Source: Tetragonia tetragonoides (Eukaryota > Streptophyta > Magnoliopsida > Caryophyllales > Aizoaceae). Taken from it: DNA of 64,000 nucleotides. Below the pieces are notes generated by a model. The model did not search any database. It had not been told where the DNA came from and worked only from the letters and a program-made list of their open reading frames with translations. The translations under genes and the position numbers were made by a program. Position 1 is the stretch's first letter, and each line of letters starts with the position of its first letter. The DNA is taken from positions 39,281,001 through 39,345,000 of the forward strand of contig CM076144.1 of the NCBI GenBank assembly GCA_038025085.1. The letters are read 5' to 3'. This document shows positions 30,441 through 42,918 of the stretch, one piece after another.

Positions 30441-31195
30441 GAGAGAAGAATGAGTCCATTTATAAATTGTTCTTCATATGTTAGTATAGCCAATCACTTC
30501 TTATAACTACCTCCGTAAAGGAAACAATGTTCTGTTTGTTAATGAAAATCTCTAAATCTTATCACCCAAAAAATTGCAGAACATTCAGCTAAAAAACAAA
30601 ATTTTGGTGAAGTTTGTTAATGAATACCTCTATTTCTTATCAGCAAAACACTCACATTGTTCATTGATGCAGAAATTCGAACAAAAAAATGCTAACATTC
30701 AGCCCAAAAAAAGGAAACATTCATGCCTAATACATAAATTCGAGCCCCACATTAACAAAAACCAACAACCCTAATTTCAAAATTCAGACCTAAAAAAGGA
30801 AATTTTGGGGCAAAACTCGGGATCCAACAACAGATAAACATAATTTGTTCATCCCTATATCAAAAACATAAACGCAACAATTGAAATTCATAACATAACA
30901 ATTCCATCAAAACTAATGAAAAATTCAAAAGAAAGAGAAGAAATAAAGAAAGATACATACCTATATAGTCAAATAGAACCTCGCCACAACCCACCTAGCC
31001 GCAACAGGACTCTCGTTGTACTCTGCTCGTCTTCTTCAAGCAGTCTTTTTCAGGTTGTGTCGTGGGAGGAAGAGAGAGAAAGAGATGGGTTAGGCTTTCT
31101 TTATTTTTTTGTTAGGAGAAGACTGAAGAGAATGAGAAGTTAAGTTTGCACGATTAGTGGGACTGGTTAAATAGTTTCCCGTTTTCTTTTTTCTT
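30441..31195. other. AT-rich stretch without recognised gene
   Basis: I see short open frames only. Sequence near 30950-31140 looks like a gene-leader region with purine-rich runs but has no recognisable protein. Confidence 0.4.
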
Positions 31196-31431
31196 TTTTC
31201 TTTTCTTTTTTGGTAGAATAATCATTTTTGGCCATGGGTTATGTTTTTCAGTAGCTAAAAACGTGGCAAAAGTCATTTTTGCCACGGGTAAGGTTTTACC
31301 GTGTCATAATTTAAAAGGAAATTTAGCATTTTAATTTATATTTTTTTTTTCCCGTGGCAATAGGCAAAATTGCCACAAATTTTAATTTCCCGTGGTATAA
31401 TTCGTAGCACAAGTGATCATTTGTTGTAGTG
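31196..31431 (-). mobile_element. Terminus of a CACTA-like transposon
   Basis: The plus strand ends ATTTGTTGTAGTG, which reversed is CACTACAACAAAT, the usual CACTA terminal form. Inside it are repeated subterminal motifs in both orientations (TTTTGCCACGGG, CCCGTGGCAA, AATTGCCAC, AAACGTGGCAAAA). The opposite end and a transposase were not found in the adjacent DNA. Confidence 0.65.
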
Positions 31432-31744
31432 TTAGCTGGTTATCAGGATTTGAAGGCCTCTATATTATTGCTTCTTGACAGTATTGGGAAATTTCTTAGC
31501 TCTTCTTCTTGATTTTTCTACTCAAACACTCAAATTTCTGTATTTTATTTTTTGGAGAAACTGGGACCTTCTTCTGATTTTGCCTATTCCTCGTTTATCT
31601 CTTTCCAAAGTTGTGGGAAACTATTGTAAATGTTATCTTTATATATATCCCAAGTCGAAGGAAAATATTTCTTTAGATATTTGTCATTTATTGCTTATCC
31701 AAATTGCTTTCCATTTGTATATAGCAGTTTATATGCATTTCCTG

Positions 31745-33161
31745 GTTCAACGCTTTCGATAATGAATGGTCCTTCCCAATTTGGAGACCATTTTCCATAA
31801 AATTTATCTTTTTGCCCTTCAGGAAGTATTATTTTCCAGACTAATTCGCTTTGGTAAACTGCTTCTTTTTTACTTGTCGATTATAGTATTTTTCTGTTTG
31901 TTTCTTTAGCTTATGAATTTCGCTTCGATTTGCAGGATCTCTTGGTCCAATTGTTCAATATTCATAGCCTCTTCATATTCTTGTGAGGATAGATTTATTT
32001 GCTTAAGTATTCTTTCAGACTTAATACTCATTTCGACGGGTAATATTGCCTCGTGCCCAAATACATTGAAATGTTGTTACTTGTATGCTTTCTCTAGGAC
32101 TAGTTCGATAAGCCCAGAAAGTCTCTAAAAATAAATCATGTCATTTTTGAGGATTGTCTTTTATCATCTTATCAATTCCTCTTTTTATGGTTTTGTTAGT
32201 TGATTCGGCTTGTCCATTCGCTTGGGCATAATAAGGTGTAGAATTTGTTAATTTTACAGACAATCTTCCCAAGAAAGATTTTATTTCGTCACTGTTAGAT
32301 ACTTTGGCCTGATCTACTATGATAGTCTCAGGAATTCCAAATCTAGTGAGAATATTTTCGTTAATAAAATCTACTATATCACTTGATGTTATGTTTACAA
32401 ATGGTTTAGCTTCGACCCATTTCGTGAATTAATCAGTGGCTACTAAAACATATTTATGATGTTTGGATGAAGTAGGTCTAATTTCTCCAATAATGTCCAT
32501 TGCCCATCCTCGAAATGGCCAAGGCTTTATTATACTGTGGAGTTTAGCTGCTGGAACTCGTTGAATGCCACCATTTTTCTGGCATGGTCTACATCCTTTT
32601 GCATATTGTATACAATCTCGAGTAACGGTGGGCCAATAATATCCATATTGGTGTACTAATTGTCTCATTTTCTGCCATATTTGATGAGCCCCGCATATGC
32701 CTTCATGTATTTCTCCCATGAGTAGAAAAGCGTCATCTAAATCTAGGCACTTCAATAATAACCCACTAGAATCTTTTCGAAATAGTTGTTCTCCATCATA
32801 CACATATCGATGTGCTATTAGCTTCAATTTATTAGAGTACTTCCTTTTCGATGGTTCTTGAAAATATTAGATTATCTCTTCTCTCCAATCATTTTCTTTT
32901 GTCATAATTAATTTCCATTGTTCATTTTTCGAATGGGATGAGCTCTTTAGCTTGTATTGTAATATTTTTACGAAAATAGCTCCGAGGGATTTTGTATCCT
33001 GATGCTATCTGTTCCAGCTCGTTAGCTATTTCGTTTTCTATTCTAGGGATATAATATATTCTTACTTCATAAAAATATTCCAATCACTGTTTAATTCTGA
33101 CATTGCCTAAAATTGCTATCAAGGTAAAGCATTTGAAGATTCCTTTAGTTTGATTCACTAT
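31745..33161 (-). pseudogene. E7 RNase H end and integrase, degenerate
   Basis: From 33161 downwards, RNase H tail segments appear (KEVRIYYIPRIENEIANEL-like), then the integrase zinc domain around IHEGICGAHQIWQKMRQLV and CRPCQKNGG (HHCC type). The core has WAMDIIGEIRP and VATD followed at once by a stop, then NGQAES further on. The C-terminal part reads KWSPNWEGPFIIESVEPGNA near 31790. Integrase would insert cDNA into the chromosome. Numerous stops and frame changes show the gene is dead. The uninterrupted part is 32827-32429. Confidence 0.75.
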
Positions 33162-35099
33162 TGTAGACACCAAAAATATGATAAGTCCCCATGAAAACCC
33201 GATGATGATGGATATGGAATAACATGGACTATAAGAATTTATAAAGTGTTCGAACTCTTGATCATTGGCATAAAGCCTTTCATTTCACCACAATAACATA
33301 CCCCTTTCTATTACCTTTACAACGCCCCTTACCTTGTCCCAAACAGACACTGGAGTCAAAAGATGTGATTCGACAAAGTTATGGGACAAAAACGATGCTC
33401 TGATTACCGCACTCCACGGTTCAAATAGGATTTTCCTCAATTAGAGGAAGAATTCCTAAGTGGGCCTAATTTACATGGATTCCTCATACAAATACCTTCA
33501 AAATGACATATTATGGGTCCAAGTCCAATAAGAAACGAATGAGATATGATCCAACTACCGGAAGGTATACTGAAATGGACACCTTTTTAGTGTTTAGGCC
33601 ATAACTCCCAAAATACTCATGATAATTGGGTTTATAATATGTCCCAATACAAAGCCCTTTGAATAAGGAATCCAATTCATAACGAATAAGGTCAATCGGA
33701 GGTCAAACAAAGAAGTTATGGGTTTTCAAAAGTTGTCTCGCTACTTGCCGGAGCAGCTGAACCGCTACGCAAGCGGCTGAGCCGCTTGCCCTAGCGGCTA
33801 GACCGTTAGTCCAAGCGGTAGCCGCTTGGACGCCAAGCGGTAGCCGCTTGGACGCCAAGCGGCCCCACCCGAAAGGCGCCTGATGGACTATTTTGTCCGG
33901 CCTTTTTGTCAGTTCCGTCCCAGACCTAAACCTAGCTCTATATATACTCTTTTCCTCTGTTTTTTAAAAGAGAACACAATGGAGAGGTCAAATTGAACCC
34001 TAGAGCTCTCTAATTAACCCTAATCTCTCAATCTTCATCCATCTCCTTCCTCCTTCACCAATAAAACAACTCTAATTATCCTTCCACCACAAAAACTGAT
34101 CTTTTATCCTTTTCACCACAAATAAACCTTTAATATCATTCATCTTCACAAGACAACACATAATTCATCTACCTTTGATCAAGAACAAGAATCTTTGGAA
34201 ATTCGTCCGTTCGTAAGTGAACATCCAAGTTCTCCATCATGAGGGTTTATTTTTTTTAAATAATCAATTCTTTATAAAATCATGTTTTATCTAGATTATG
34301 CTTATGGTTGATTAATTTGCATGTTTTCATTAGGATTTTGTATATTTATATTTATCATGTTAAATTAGTTTAATTTCATGTTTATTACATGTTTAGTGTA
34401 AAAATCATGTTTTTGCATATTTACATGTTTAATTAGTTTAATTAGCATAGAATTAGAGTAATTACATGATTAGATTAATTCTCTTACTAGTTATAATTAT
34501 TGCATGAGAAGCATGTTCTTGTTAACTACTTTTTTATTGCTTTGATTTAATTCCAATGAAGTTACTAACTTATTTATTGATGCAAGCTGGCAATTGGCGC
34601 GTTAAGCAACAACGATAGGTTTTGGAGAATATTATCATCTTGTGTATAGATTGGGTTAATCTTGCGCTTAATTAATTCATAGCATTTAATTGGATAAATC
34701 ATGTGCAAAGCGATAACAATAGCAATAATTCATGTTGTTCAACCCACTTAGTTAAATCTAGGAATTGGACGACCGGATTTGTTTGAAACCGTGCAACTTT
34801 AATTATTAGTCAAGATCAATTAGTAGAGGCCATTTGCATAACGGGCGTGATTGGGTGCCTAACACCTTCCCAATTCGTACCCACACCCCCGAACTCGTCT
34901 TTGGTCCTTTGGGTCATTAGAGTCAATTTATCCCCAATCAGGATCGGGGTGCATTAAACCTAGGTTGGAGTCTTTCTAGACTTTCGATTTGGGTTCTTTA
35001 TTGGTTTCCAAGTGTTTTCCTTCAAATTTAGTGGCGACTCTTCAATTATCCTAAACACCCAAGAGTAAAGGTAATAAAATTCAAACCCTGGTGTTTACA
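33162..35099 (+). repeat. E6 LTR
   Basis: It starts TGTAGACACCAAAAATATG and ends CTGGTGTTTACA; 1938 bp. It is related to the E3 LTR at the start and in the 3' block. A GCCGCT/AGCGG cluster and TATA box lie at 33755-33946; a hairpin-type block lies at 34826-34890 (AACGGGCG, TGCCTAACACCTTCCC). Confidence 0.85.
33755..33946 (+). promoter_or_regulatory. E6 LTR promoter: AGCGG cluster and TATA box
   Basis: At least twelve AGCGG/CCGCT motifs at 33755-33862, including a direct repeat of GCGGTAGCCGCTTGGACGCCA, precede CTATATATA at about 33938-33946. Confidence 0.6.
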
Positions 35100-35100
35100 G

Positions 35101-35118
35101 TGGCGACTCTGCTGGGGA
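35101..35118 (+). promoter_or_regulatory. E6 primer-binding site
   Basis: TGGCGACTCTGCTGGGGA starts one base after the LTR, matching the E2 site in 16 of 18 positions. Confidence 0.82.
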
Positions 35119-36140
35119 TATATTCAGAGGGTATAACTTGAAAGTTGATCTTGATTAATTGTTAAAATTGCATTGTTCATGACCTTATTATTATTGCTCT
35201 TATTAATTTTTAGCTTTGCATTCATACATTCATTTGCATGCGCTTGCGCGACTTCCGAGCTTGTTTTAACAAGTTCTAACCAGTTTTTAGCCCTTGGAGT
35301 GTGGTGAAGTGCCTTGGTGGGAATCCATTCGATTCCTCTTTGCCAAGAAACATGGATCTCCCCACCTCATGTACCTTCCTACGCAATCGTCAATTCGACG
35401 AGTAGGATAACAAGAATGCATCATATTGTCGTGCATCCCGCGGATTATTGTACATTCTTGATCATGAGTCCCTTTTGACCAAAACCCTTAAGCCTTCCCA
35501 ATTGCATGAACTAGAACCAATGTTTTAGGCTTGAAACTCAGTCCCATGTCCATGCTAGATCTTTATCACTGCATTGTTTGTGTGAATGTGTTGTTTGCCC
35601 TAACATGAACGCAATCTTTGCGTAATCTTTTATGCCTAAGATTGAGTCTAGAATATTTTGATTTTAGGAAATAATATCCCATGAATGATAGCTAGGATGC
35701 TTGTTGCTTTAGGAGAAAATATTTTCCTTAATTTTTTCCTTCCCGTCCAAGTAATGGGTTTTAGCCAAAGATCCCAAATAAAATAAAGAGTCAGTCTTTT
35801 CTTAGTCAAGATTCTAATCTTTTATTTTATCCCAATTTGAGTCTAGAATAAAGTCCTCCCCTTTCCTTAGTCAAGAGTAATATCTTTTATTTTATCCCAA
35901 TTTTTGAGTCTACAATCCTTCCATTTCCTTATTCAAGAGTATAATATTTTATTTTATCCCAATTTGAGTCTAGAATAAACTCTTTTCCTTTTCTTAGTCA
36001 AGAGTATAATATTTTATTTTATCCCAATTTTTGAGTCTAGAATAAGATCTTTCCCTTTCCTTAGTCAAGAGTATGATCATTTATTTTATCCCAATTTGAG
36101 TCTAGAATAAGACCTCCCCTTTCCTTAGTCAAGATCTTTG
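35119..36140 (+). repeat. E6 leader with tandem array
   Basis: The array at about 35786-36140 has five units of 60-70 bp sharing TTAGTCAAGAGTATAAT, TTTATTTTATCCCAATTT and GAGTCTAGAATAA. E5 has a looser TCAAGAGT-rich leader. The first 650 bp are non-repetitive and non-coding. Confidence 0.75.
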
Positions 36141-36151
36141 ATGGTGTATAC

Positions 36152-37138
36152 CTAGATAGTCTCTGCATCTTCTAAGATCTTTGATAAGTAGAAAACTACT
36201 TGTTCTTTTCCATTATCATTTTCTTGTATCAATAAACATCCCATTGACGTATCTCCTGTCGAAAGATATAGTCTTAATGGTTTTCCCATTCGTGGTGGGA
36301 TTAATACTGGTGGTTCAGATAAATATTGTTTTATCTTTTCGAACGTCTCTTTGTGTATTGGTTTCCATTGGAATTCTTCTCCTTCTTTGGATCTTAATAG
36401 TGAAGAGAATTTTTTGGATTTATCTGCTAGATTAGATATAAACCTTCGAATTAAATTGATTTGCCCCAAGAATCTTTGAAGTTCCTTTTTATTCGTAGGG
36501 GGTTTTGCTTCTAGGATTGCTTTTGCCTTATTCTTGTCAATTTTGATTCCTCGTTGATGGATAAGAAATCCAAGAAAGTTTCCTGCCTGAACTCCAAAAG
36601 CACATTTAAGTGGGTTCATTTTTAACTTGTACTTTCGCATTCTTCTAAATGAATTTTCTAGAAGATCCAAATGTTATTCGTGGGATTGTGATTTTATTAC
36701 CACATCATCTATGTATACCTCCATAAGCTTCCCTATCAATTCATGAAATAGGTAATTCATAGTTCTTTGATACGTTGCACCTGCATTCTTAAGGCCAAAG
36801 GGCATGACGATCCATTCGAATGTCCCTAAAGATGCTGGAAATCTGAATGTTTTTTTGTGCCTATCTTCTCTGGCTATTCGTAGTTGATAATACCGTGAAT
36901 ATCCACCCATAAAAGATAGAATCTTTTGTCGAGATGCTGCATCAGTTAGAGTATCAACCACTGGCATTGGATACTCATCTTTTGGACTTGCCCTGTTCAA
37001 GTCTCTAAAATCTATACATACCCTAATTTTTCCATTATTTTTGATCACTAGAACCACATTTGCCAACCAGTCTACGTATTTGGCTGGACTTATGAATTTT
37101 ACTTCCAGTAATTTCTCTATCTCCTTTTTAACTCCCAA
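36152..37138 (-). pseudogene. E7 reverse transcriptase and start of RNase H
   Basis: The minus strand reads FRDLNRASPKDEYPMP, YYQLRIAREDRHKKTFRF, VMPFGLKNAGATYQRTMN and MEVYIDDVVIKS (catalytic YIDD), then, after a stop at 36671-36673, MNPLKCAFGVQAGNFLGFL, KELQRFLGQINLIRRFI and the RNase H start GCLLIQENDNGKEQVVFYLS. The frame is cut by E6 near 36160. The enzyme would copy element RNA to DNA. Only one stop separates the two long frames, so this is the best-preserved part of E7. Confidence 0.85.
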
Positions 37139-37216
37139 TACTACTTCTGGGGCTATTCTTCTTGGAGGTTGGATAATTGGTTTGCAGATCCTTTTTTATG
37201 GGTAGCTCATGTTGGG

Positions 37217-37636
37217 CTATTCGAGTATCAATCCCAGGCATTTCATGGTGGGTCCAACAAAGCAATCCTTGTATTCGTTTAGGATTTTAATAAAGTTTTC
37301 TTTCTCTTCCATGGTTAGTTTCGCACTGATATAAGTTATTCTAGGATTTTCTTTAGTTTCTAGATTAACTTCTTCTAATGGATCTTGTATTTCCATTTTT
37401 ATGTCTTCGTTCTTTTCCCAGATTCGTTCTGGTACCTCATATAGGATATTTTCCTTTTGCATTTCTTTTAACTCATTTGTCATTGCATGAATTAATTTGT
37501 GTTCGCTGTTTAATCCTGCTACCACTCTTAGTGTTTTGTCTAGTGCATTCGTTAATTCAACTACAAAATCATTTTCTGCATGAAAAACATTTGTATTAAC
37601 TCGAATTGAATTTTTACAAGCTATTGTTCTAGACAT
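37217..37636 (-). pseudogene. E7 linker between protease and reverse transcriptase
   Basis: This frame of 139 residues, with ISAKLTMEEKENFIKILNEY, is the segment that normally precedes the reverse transcriptase (the 'LLKEYKDVFA' region). It lacks enzymatic motifs. Stops and a frame change separate it from both neighbours. Confidence 0.6.
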
Positions 37637-37867
37637 AATAACTGTTTTAGTAAGATAACAATTACAACTATTTCTATTCCTATCTCTAGGAAGCTGTAAT
37701 CTTCAAAGGTCCTTCCTTTAGCTTGTTACTAAAGTCTCTGGCCTCTGCTTCTATGTCTTCTCCTAGCCTTCGCTTGGCTCCTTTCTGTTGTTGTTCTTTG
37801 AGCACCTCTATTCGAATTGATGCGCATTCCCCTGTGTAAAACCTGGCTTCCACAAAGTTAGCATTAG

Positions 37868-38488
37868 TTAGATGTGGCTTTTTTTTTCTGCCTTTACAGT
37901 TTCAAATTTTTCGCCATCCCAAATTATTAAAATTTGGTGTAAAGTAGATGGTATGCAATAATTTCTATGGACCCAATCTCTTCCAAGTAATGCTTGATAA
38001 CTAGAATTAGTGTCAACTACAACAAATGCAGTATAGAAAATCGTATTCCCTACATTAATCTTGACTTGTAATAGTCCATTCGTTTTAGTGGCTTGTCCAG
38101 AGAAGTCATATACTGCTACATCCGCAATTATTAAATCCTTCGTGGATTTTCCTAAGAATGGAAGAGTAGATAATGGTAGTACATTTACGGCTGCTCCATT
38201 ATCAATTAAAACCCTATTTATACCTATATTATCAATTTCTTCTTTGATATATAGGGGTTTAATATGATTATTATTTATGGATTTTCTAACCAATAAATCT
38301 TTTAAAACTGGGTCTATGTCATGTTCACAAGCACATGCCTTTGTTTTTTCGAGATCTAATATATTTAAGTCTTCATAACACCTTAAATCTAGAAGTGTAT
38401 TTTCGATAAATTCATATGGTGAGTCATCTAAAGGAGAAGGTAAGTTTCTTTCTAACTCTGGTGGAGAAGACATATCTGTTTGGGCCAC
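37868..38488 (-). pseudogene. E7 aspartic protease
   Basis: The active-site segment is VLIDNGAAVNVLPLSTLPF, with DNG where many proteases have DTG or DSG, and LLGRDWVHRNYCIPSTLHQ ends the domain. The frame of 206 residues is intact here, but it is separated from gag and reverse transcriptase by stops. It would cleave the Gag-Pol precursor in the particle. Confidence 0.8.
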
Positions 38489-38613
38489 AAATTTGTAGGC
38501 CTCCTCTTCCTCCTCGATCTCGTGCCATCAAGGTTGATCCTTGCTTTGCCCTTCTTGCTGGATCTTTGGGTGCATGATCTCAACCATGCTAACTTCTGCC
38601 TTGTTTTCGAAAT

Positions 38614-41569
38614 TCAAGGCATGTTGTATAGCTTGCATTCGTGCAAACTCCAGTCATTGACGTAAATTTTTATTCCATCATCTAAGGTATACTCGTGTTC
38701 CTCTCTTTCTCTTCTTTCGAACTTGCTTGAGTGGACTTTCACATCCCTCATTTGATCACTTAAGGTGTCTATATCCACCCCCTCGTTTTCTCTGGTTGAA
38801 CATTCGATTTGTCCAACCTGTCTTCGTTCCTGGGCTTTCGAAGAGATACTTCCCAGTTGAGTCATGTTAGAGGGTCGGGTGTCTTCGAAATACCCTGAAT
38901 TCCTCATACTTTGTAGAGGCAATCCTCCTCTTAGGGCATATCTACCCCCCTAATCAGCCACCTCTACTTCCTCTATACCCTCTTCCTGCAAGAAACGCAT
39001 CCATTCGTGGACGCTTGGGTATTCCATAGCTTCTTTGGTAGGCTGGTACCCAATTTGGATCATTGGGTATAATCTGTAGACACACTAATTCGAACTGCAG
39101 AATATCAGAACAGTCAGGACATAGTACTTTCTGTAAGCCTTTTAGATTGGTAGCAATTTTCGGAGTTACTACCCCTTCTGTTTCGAGGGCTTCTTTGTAT
39201 GTTTTGTCCCTGACATTGGTTGTTTGTTCCTTGTTAACATGCCTTACCTCTTGCTGATGTACTTCGATGTAATCAGCAGATTCCATTCCTAAGGTGACCC
39301 TTTCGACATAGATCAGCTTTACGGTTCCTAGTTCCATTTGCTTGGCAACGAACCTTCGAAAAATCTGATATTGATCAGTAGTGTGTAGTGTATCCATGTG
39401 CCACCTACACATTCCTTCCAATCCTTCATCGTTGACCTTTGGGAAGGTCAAAATGCATTAATCTATGTACCTGTTGAACATGATGTTGGCCATTTTTGTG
39501 TAATTCGATACCTTTAAACACGAAATGGTAGATGTATCAATATCTATCATGTTTATTTCTAAGGTCTGTTGAGAGGGATCTTTTTCAATTTCTGTTTTGT
39601 CTTCCTTAGGAAAAAACAGTTCCTTATCCTCTCTCTTCTTCTGTATAATATATCGAAAATATGTACAGTCATTAGTTTTATGTGTTGTAGTATTATGCCA
39701 TTTACAGTATGATTTCTTTTCCAATTCTGAATTCGAGGGTATCCTAATATTCTTGGTCCTTCTAATTTTCTTATTAGCAAGTAACCAATCGAATATCTTA
39801 TCGGTTTGTGTTGTATCAAAGGTATACTTCTTTTGTTTCCCTCCTATTTCGACAAAAAAAATGTCTTTCTTTTCGAGTTTGGGATAAGTGAAAGGTGGCC
39901 CCTTCTTAAATTCAGTATAATCTATTTTGAATGAATCCTCAAAAACCCATGGTGCTTCTACTTCGAATGCATTAAAGCCTTGGTGTTTTCATTGACTCTC
40001 TTCTTCTTAGCATACTTTCATATCGTATTGCACTTTCTGCTAATTCCCTAAAGTCGTGGAATGGAAGACCATCGAATTTCATTCTATATTCTATAGCCAT
40101 ATTTTCTTTAGCTAATTGTATAAATTCTTTTTCAGGTAAATTTGTATGACAACGTATTCTAACCTTTTTAAATCTAGACAGATATTCTTCTACTGACTCT
40201 CCAGTATGCTGCCCGATCCTAGCTAAGTCACTCATCGAAATGCCAGGATCTGTTCTGGCAAAGTGATTTTGGAAATAAGATTGCATTTCTTCCTAGCTAT
40301 GTATCGAGTTTGGGGCTAGGCTTATAAACCAATTAAAGGCAGTTCCAGTTAAAGAACTAGGAAACATTCGAAGTTTCAGATATTCGTCATCTGCTGCTTC
40401 CCTACATTGACATGAAAATCTAGCTACATGCTCTAGAGCGGAAATATTATTTTCGCCTAAAAATAATGTAAGTCAGGGACTCTAAATCCTCGAGGAAATG
40501 GGTGTTCTCTATCCACCCAATCAAGGTAAGGTTACTCGTTAAAGGCCTATGTACTTTTCTTAAGGTTGACCCATATATCCTTTCCACGATTTTTTTTAAT
40601 CTGTGATTGATTGGGTTCTTCCCCCATCATCCCTGGCATCGAGTAGGGATATGCACTAGGTTGTGCATTGTATGAATGATTATTGTTATCATTCGTTCCA
40701 TATCTAGGATTATTATATTGTGAATTTTGGCCAAACTTTGTTGGCCTCCTCCTCTGATAATTCCCTTCGAAAGGAGGATAGGGATTTCCTTGTCCCACTG
40801 GGATGTGTCCGTATGGATTATCCTCGGGATACATAGGTTGTGAAGGTATATTAGATGTCTTGGGATATTCGAAAGGAATCCCAGGGGTTTTATCTTTCCC
40901 TATATTACTTCTATCTCCTGAAGGTCCTAAACCTAAGTGCGTATTTATCCCAGGGGAAGATGTTAAATTAATAGGATTCGATGATTGGCCTATTTCGAAA
41001 TTCCTAAATGCTCGTTGAGGCTCCCTTGGGAAACTTGGTAGTGGATACCCTATAGGTGACTCGGTATTATTCCCTATAGGCATTTTATCTTTTAAAGTTC
41101 CTCCGCCCAACTGTATGACCTATTCGATGAATTGGTCTTACTTTTCAATATGTGGCTCTAGATTAACTGTCACGTTGGTAGCCATGCTTTTCGACAAGGC
41201 TAAAAATGTAGAATTAAAGGTCACATTTATATCTAGTATAATTTTATTTACTTCCCTAGCCAGACTATCTTTCGAATCTGCAACTATGCTTTCTATGATT
41301 TGGTGACAAACCCTTGAGGTTTCATGTGTTAAGTCTCTATATTGATCATTATACTCTTTTTGTTGGCTTTCTCGAGCAGCCAATAGAGTTTCTTTCATAC
41401 ATTCGACAAACTTCTCATAAATTTCGTGTATTTCAAATCTTGGTTTTCGTGGAGTTTCTTCCTGAGAAGATGAGCTTTGGGGTTGGGATGCTACATTCGA
41501 AGCATTATCCTCTCTCTGGGCACTCATATCACCATATATATTTCTTACTTGAGACCTAGTCTGAGGCAT
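38614..41569 (-). pseudogene. E7 gag, fragmented
   Basis: In order: MPQTRSQVRNIYGDMSAQRE at 41569, a proline/glycine/asparagine-rich part (41110-40547), the gag core with ARIGQHTGESVEEYLSRFKK (40286-39972), a zinc-knuckle-like CKWHNTTTHKTNDCTYFR (39715-39660), and linker frames to 38614. At least five breaks. The matrix-like start fits Tat-type gag. Confidence 0.75.
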
Positions 41570-41624
41570 TAAGAAGGTATATTTGTGGAGTGTATTTCGT
41601 TACTCCCATTGTGGTCGCCCAATT

Positions 41625-42254
41625 TGTTGCTATGCTTGGTACTTAGGGGTCGCAAGCAATCTATAAGGGCAGCCATACGCACCCTAAAAGGTCCTAAAGA
41701 GGGTTGATGACTATCTTGGAGCAGGCCGCTTCCTATTCGAGCCCACTCCTCCACCCCCAACACTTCTTGGTCAAAGGCTGACACTTATCAACAATGACAA
41801 TTATTTTCGTATTCTCAATAGAAAGCCACACAGACAAGCATAAATTGGAACTTTAAAAGAGCAAGATTAGGATGAAATCTTAAACATATTCATTCGATCA
41901 GAGTAAGGCATACATTCGATTCAATGCACAAAAATAAAAGATAAAGCAATTATACCTCAAAAGAAGGCGCCATTGCTGAGTAACTGCTTACACTTTCTCG
42001 AAGAGCTTACTGATAATCTACTCCTAATATACACTAACACTACTCTAATGTCTACTTTGTGACGTCTTGTCAATATGAGCTCTGCTGCCTTATTCTCTCT
42101 CTTCTTGTATTTAATGGGTCTGAGATAACTGCTCATGATCTTGCAGTTCTTCTCCCTGTCCACTTCCTTCATGCTAGTGTCCAACTTCCCCAACGTTTCC
42201 ACTTCTCTTGACTTCTTTCGTATTTCTCCTTCTCAACTGATATTTGTATCCTCC

Positions 42255-42292
<38 letters not shown>

Positions 42293-42383
42293 ACTTTTCA
42301 AGGACTTCTTATACGTTTGACTTTGACTTCATTTAGCCAATTTATCTACTGTACTCTAAGTCCATTTTATTTCGTGTGTAACA
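41625..42383 (-). repeat. Candidate E7 5' LTR
   Basis: Plus-strand ends are TGTTGCTATG and GTGTGTAACA, which form imperfect inverted ends (TGTTRC/GYAACA). A TGGGCGACC-type primer site follows on the minus strand at 41604-41622. A TA microsatellite lies at 42261-42290. No second LTR remains to confirm it. Confidence 0.45.
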
Positions 42384-42903
42384 GAGGGGAATAGAAGGGA
42401 ATTGTTCTCCTCCATTCACCCTCTGTCATTCCCCTCCATTTACCTCACTTTCCCTTTTTTTTTTAAAAAAAACTCACAAACAAGGAGAATATATTAGTTT
42501 ACCATTATCTCCATTCTCCAACTCCCAAACACGTCACAAATAATATGGGTAAATGTAACAATAGTCTCACGTTGTGATCGTATTATATAAGATTTTGTGA
42601 TTTTGTAGTATGGGATAAAACTTGAATAATATAGGGAAGAAAAAGTAATTGGAATAGAATAAATTTATGTTTTTGACACTAACTTTAATTTTGTAAATCT
42701 TTTCAATAAATAATTAACAAAATATATGGGTACACATATGAACCAATAATGTGAGAATATATATTATAAAAAAACATAAATTCATCTAATACAAAGGTTG
42801 CAAGAGAAAAATAACATCATAATTTTCTTATCATAGCACAAAATATTTTCACTGTTTAATGGTGAAAAGTATTGAAACTTGACAAAAAGAAGGCAATGTG
42901 ACT
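42384..42903. other. Stretch without recognised feature
   Basis: AT-rich, non-coding. A CT-rich piece around 42400-42470 is the only structure noticed. Confidence 0.4.
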
Positions 42904-42918
42904 AGCTAGTAATCCTGC

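Larger units (their letters stand above)
33162..36140 (+). mobile_element. E6: LTR and leader of an LTR retrotransposon inside E7
   Basis: A full LTR (33162-35099), primer site and leader with a tandem array are present, but no gag, purine tract or second LTR. The right edge lies near 36140-36160, in the RNase H part of E7, of which about 120 codons are also missing. Insertion was followed, or accompanied, by deletion. Confidence 0.75.
31432..42383 (-). mobile_element. E7: decayed Ty3/gypsy (Tat-type) element with pol, minus orientation
   Basis: Reading on the minus strand: a candidate 5' LTR (42383-41625), gag (41569-38614), protease (38488-37868), reverse transcriptase and RNase H start (37138-36152), then, beyond the E6 insertion, RNase H end and integrase (33161-31432). 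All frames are interrupted. The 3' LTR is missing, the element ending at the CACTA-like terminus. Reverse transcriptase features (KNAGATYQRTMN, YIDD) fit the Tat lineage. It is the only pol-bearing Ty3-type element in the window. Confidence 0.78.

Noticed and set aside
42261..42290. TA microsatellite as a functional site
   Set aside because: It is a simple repeat without other support.
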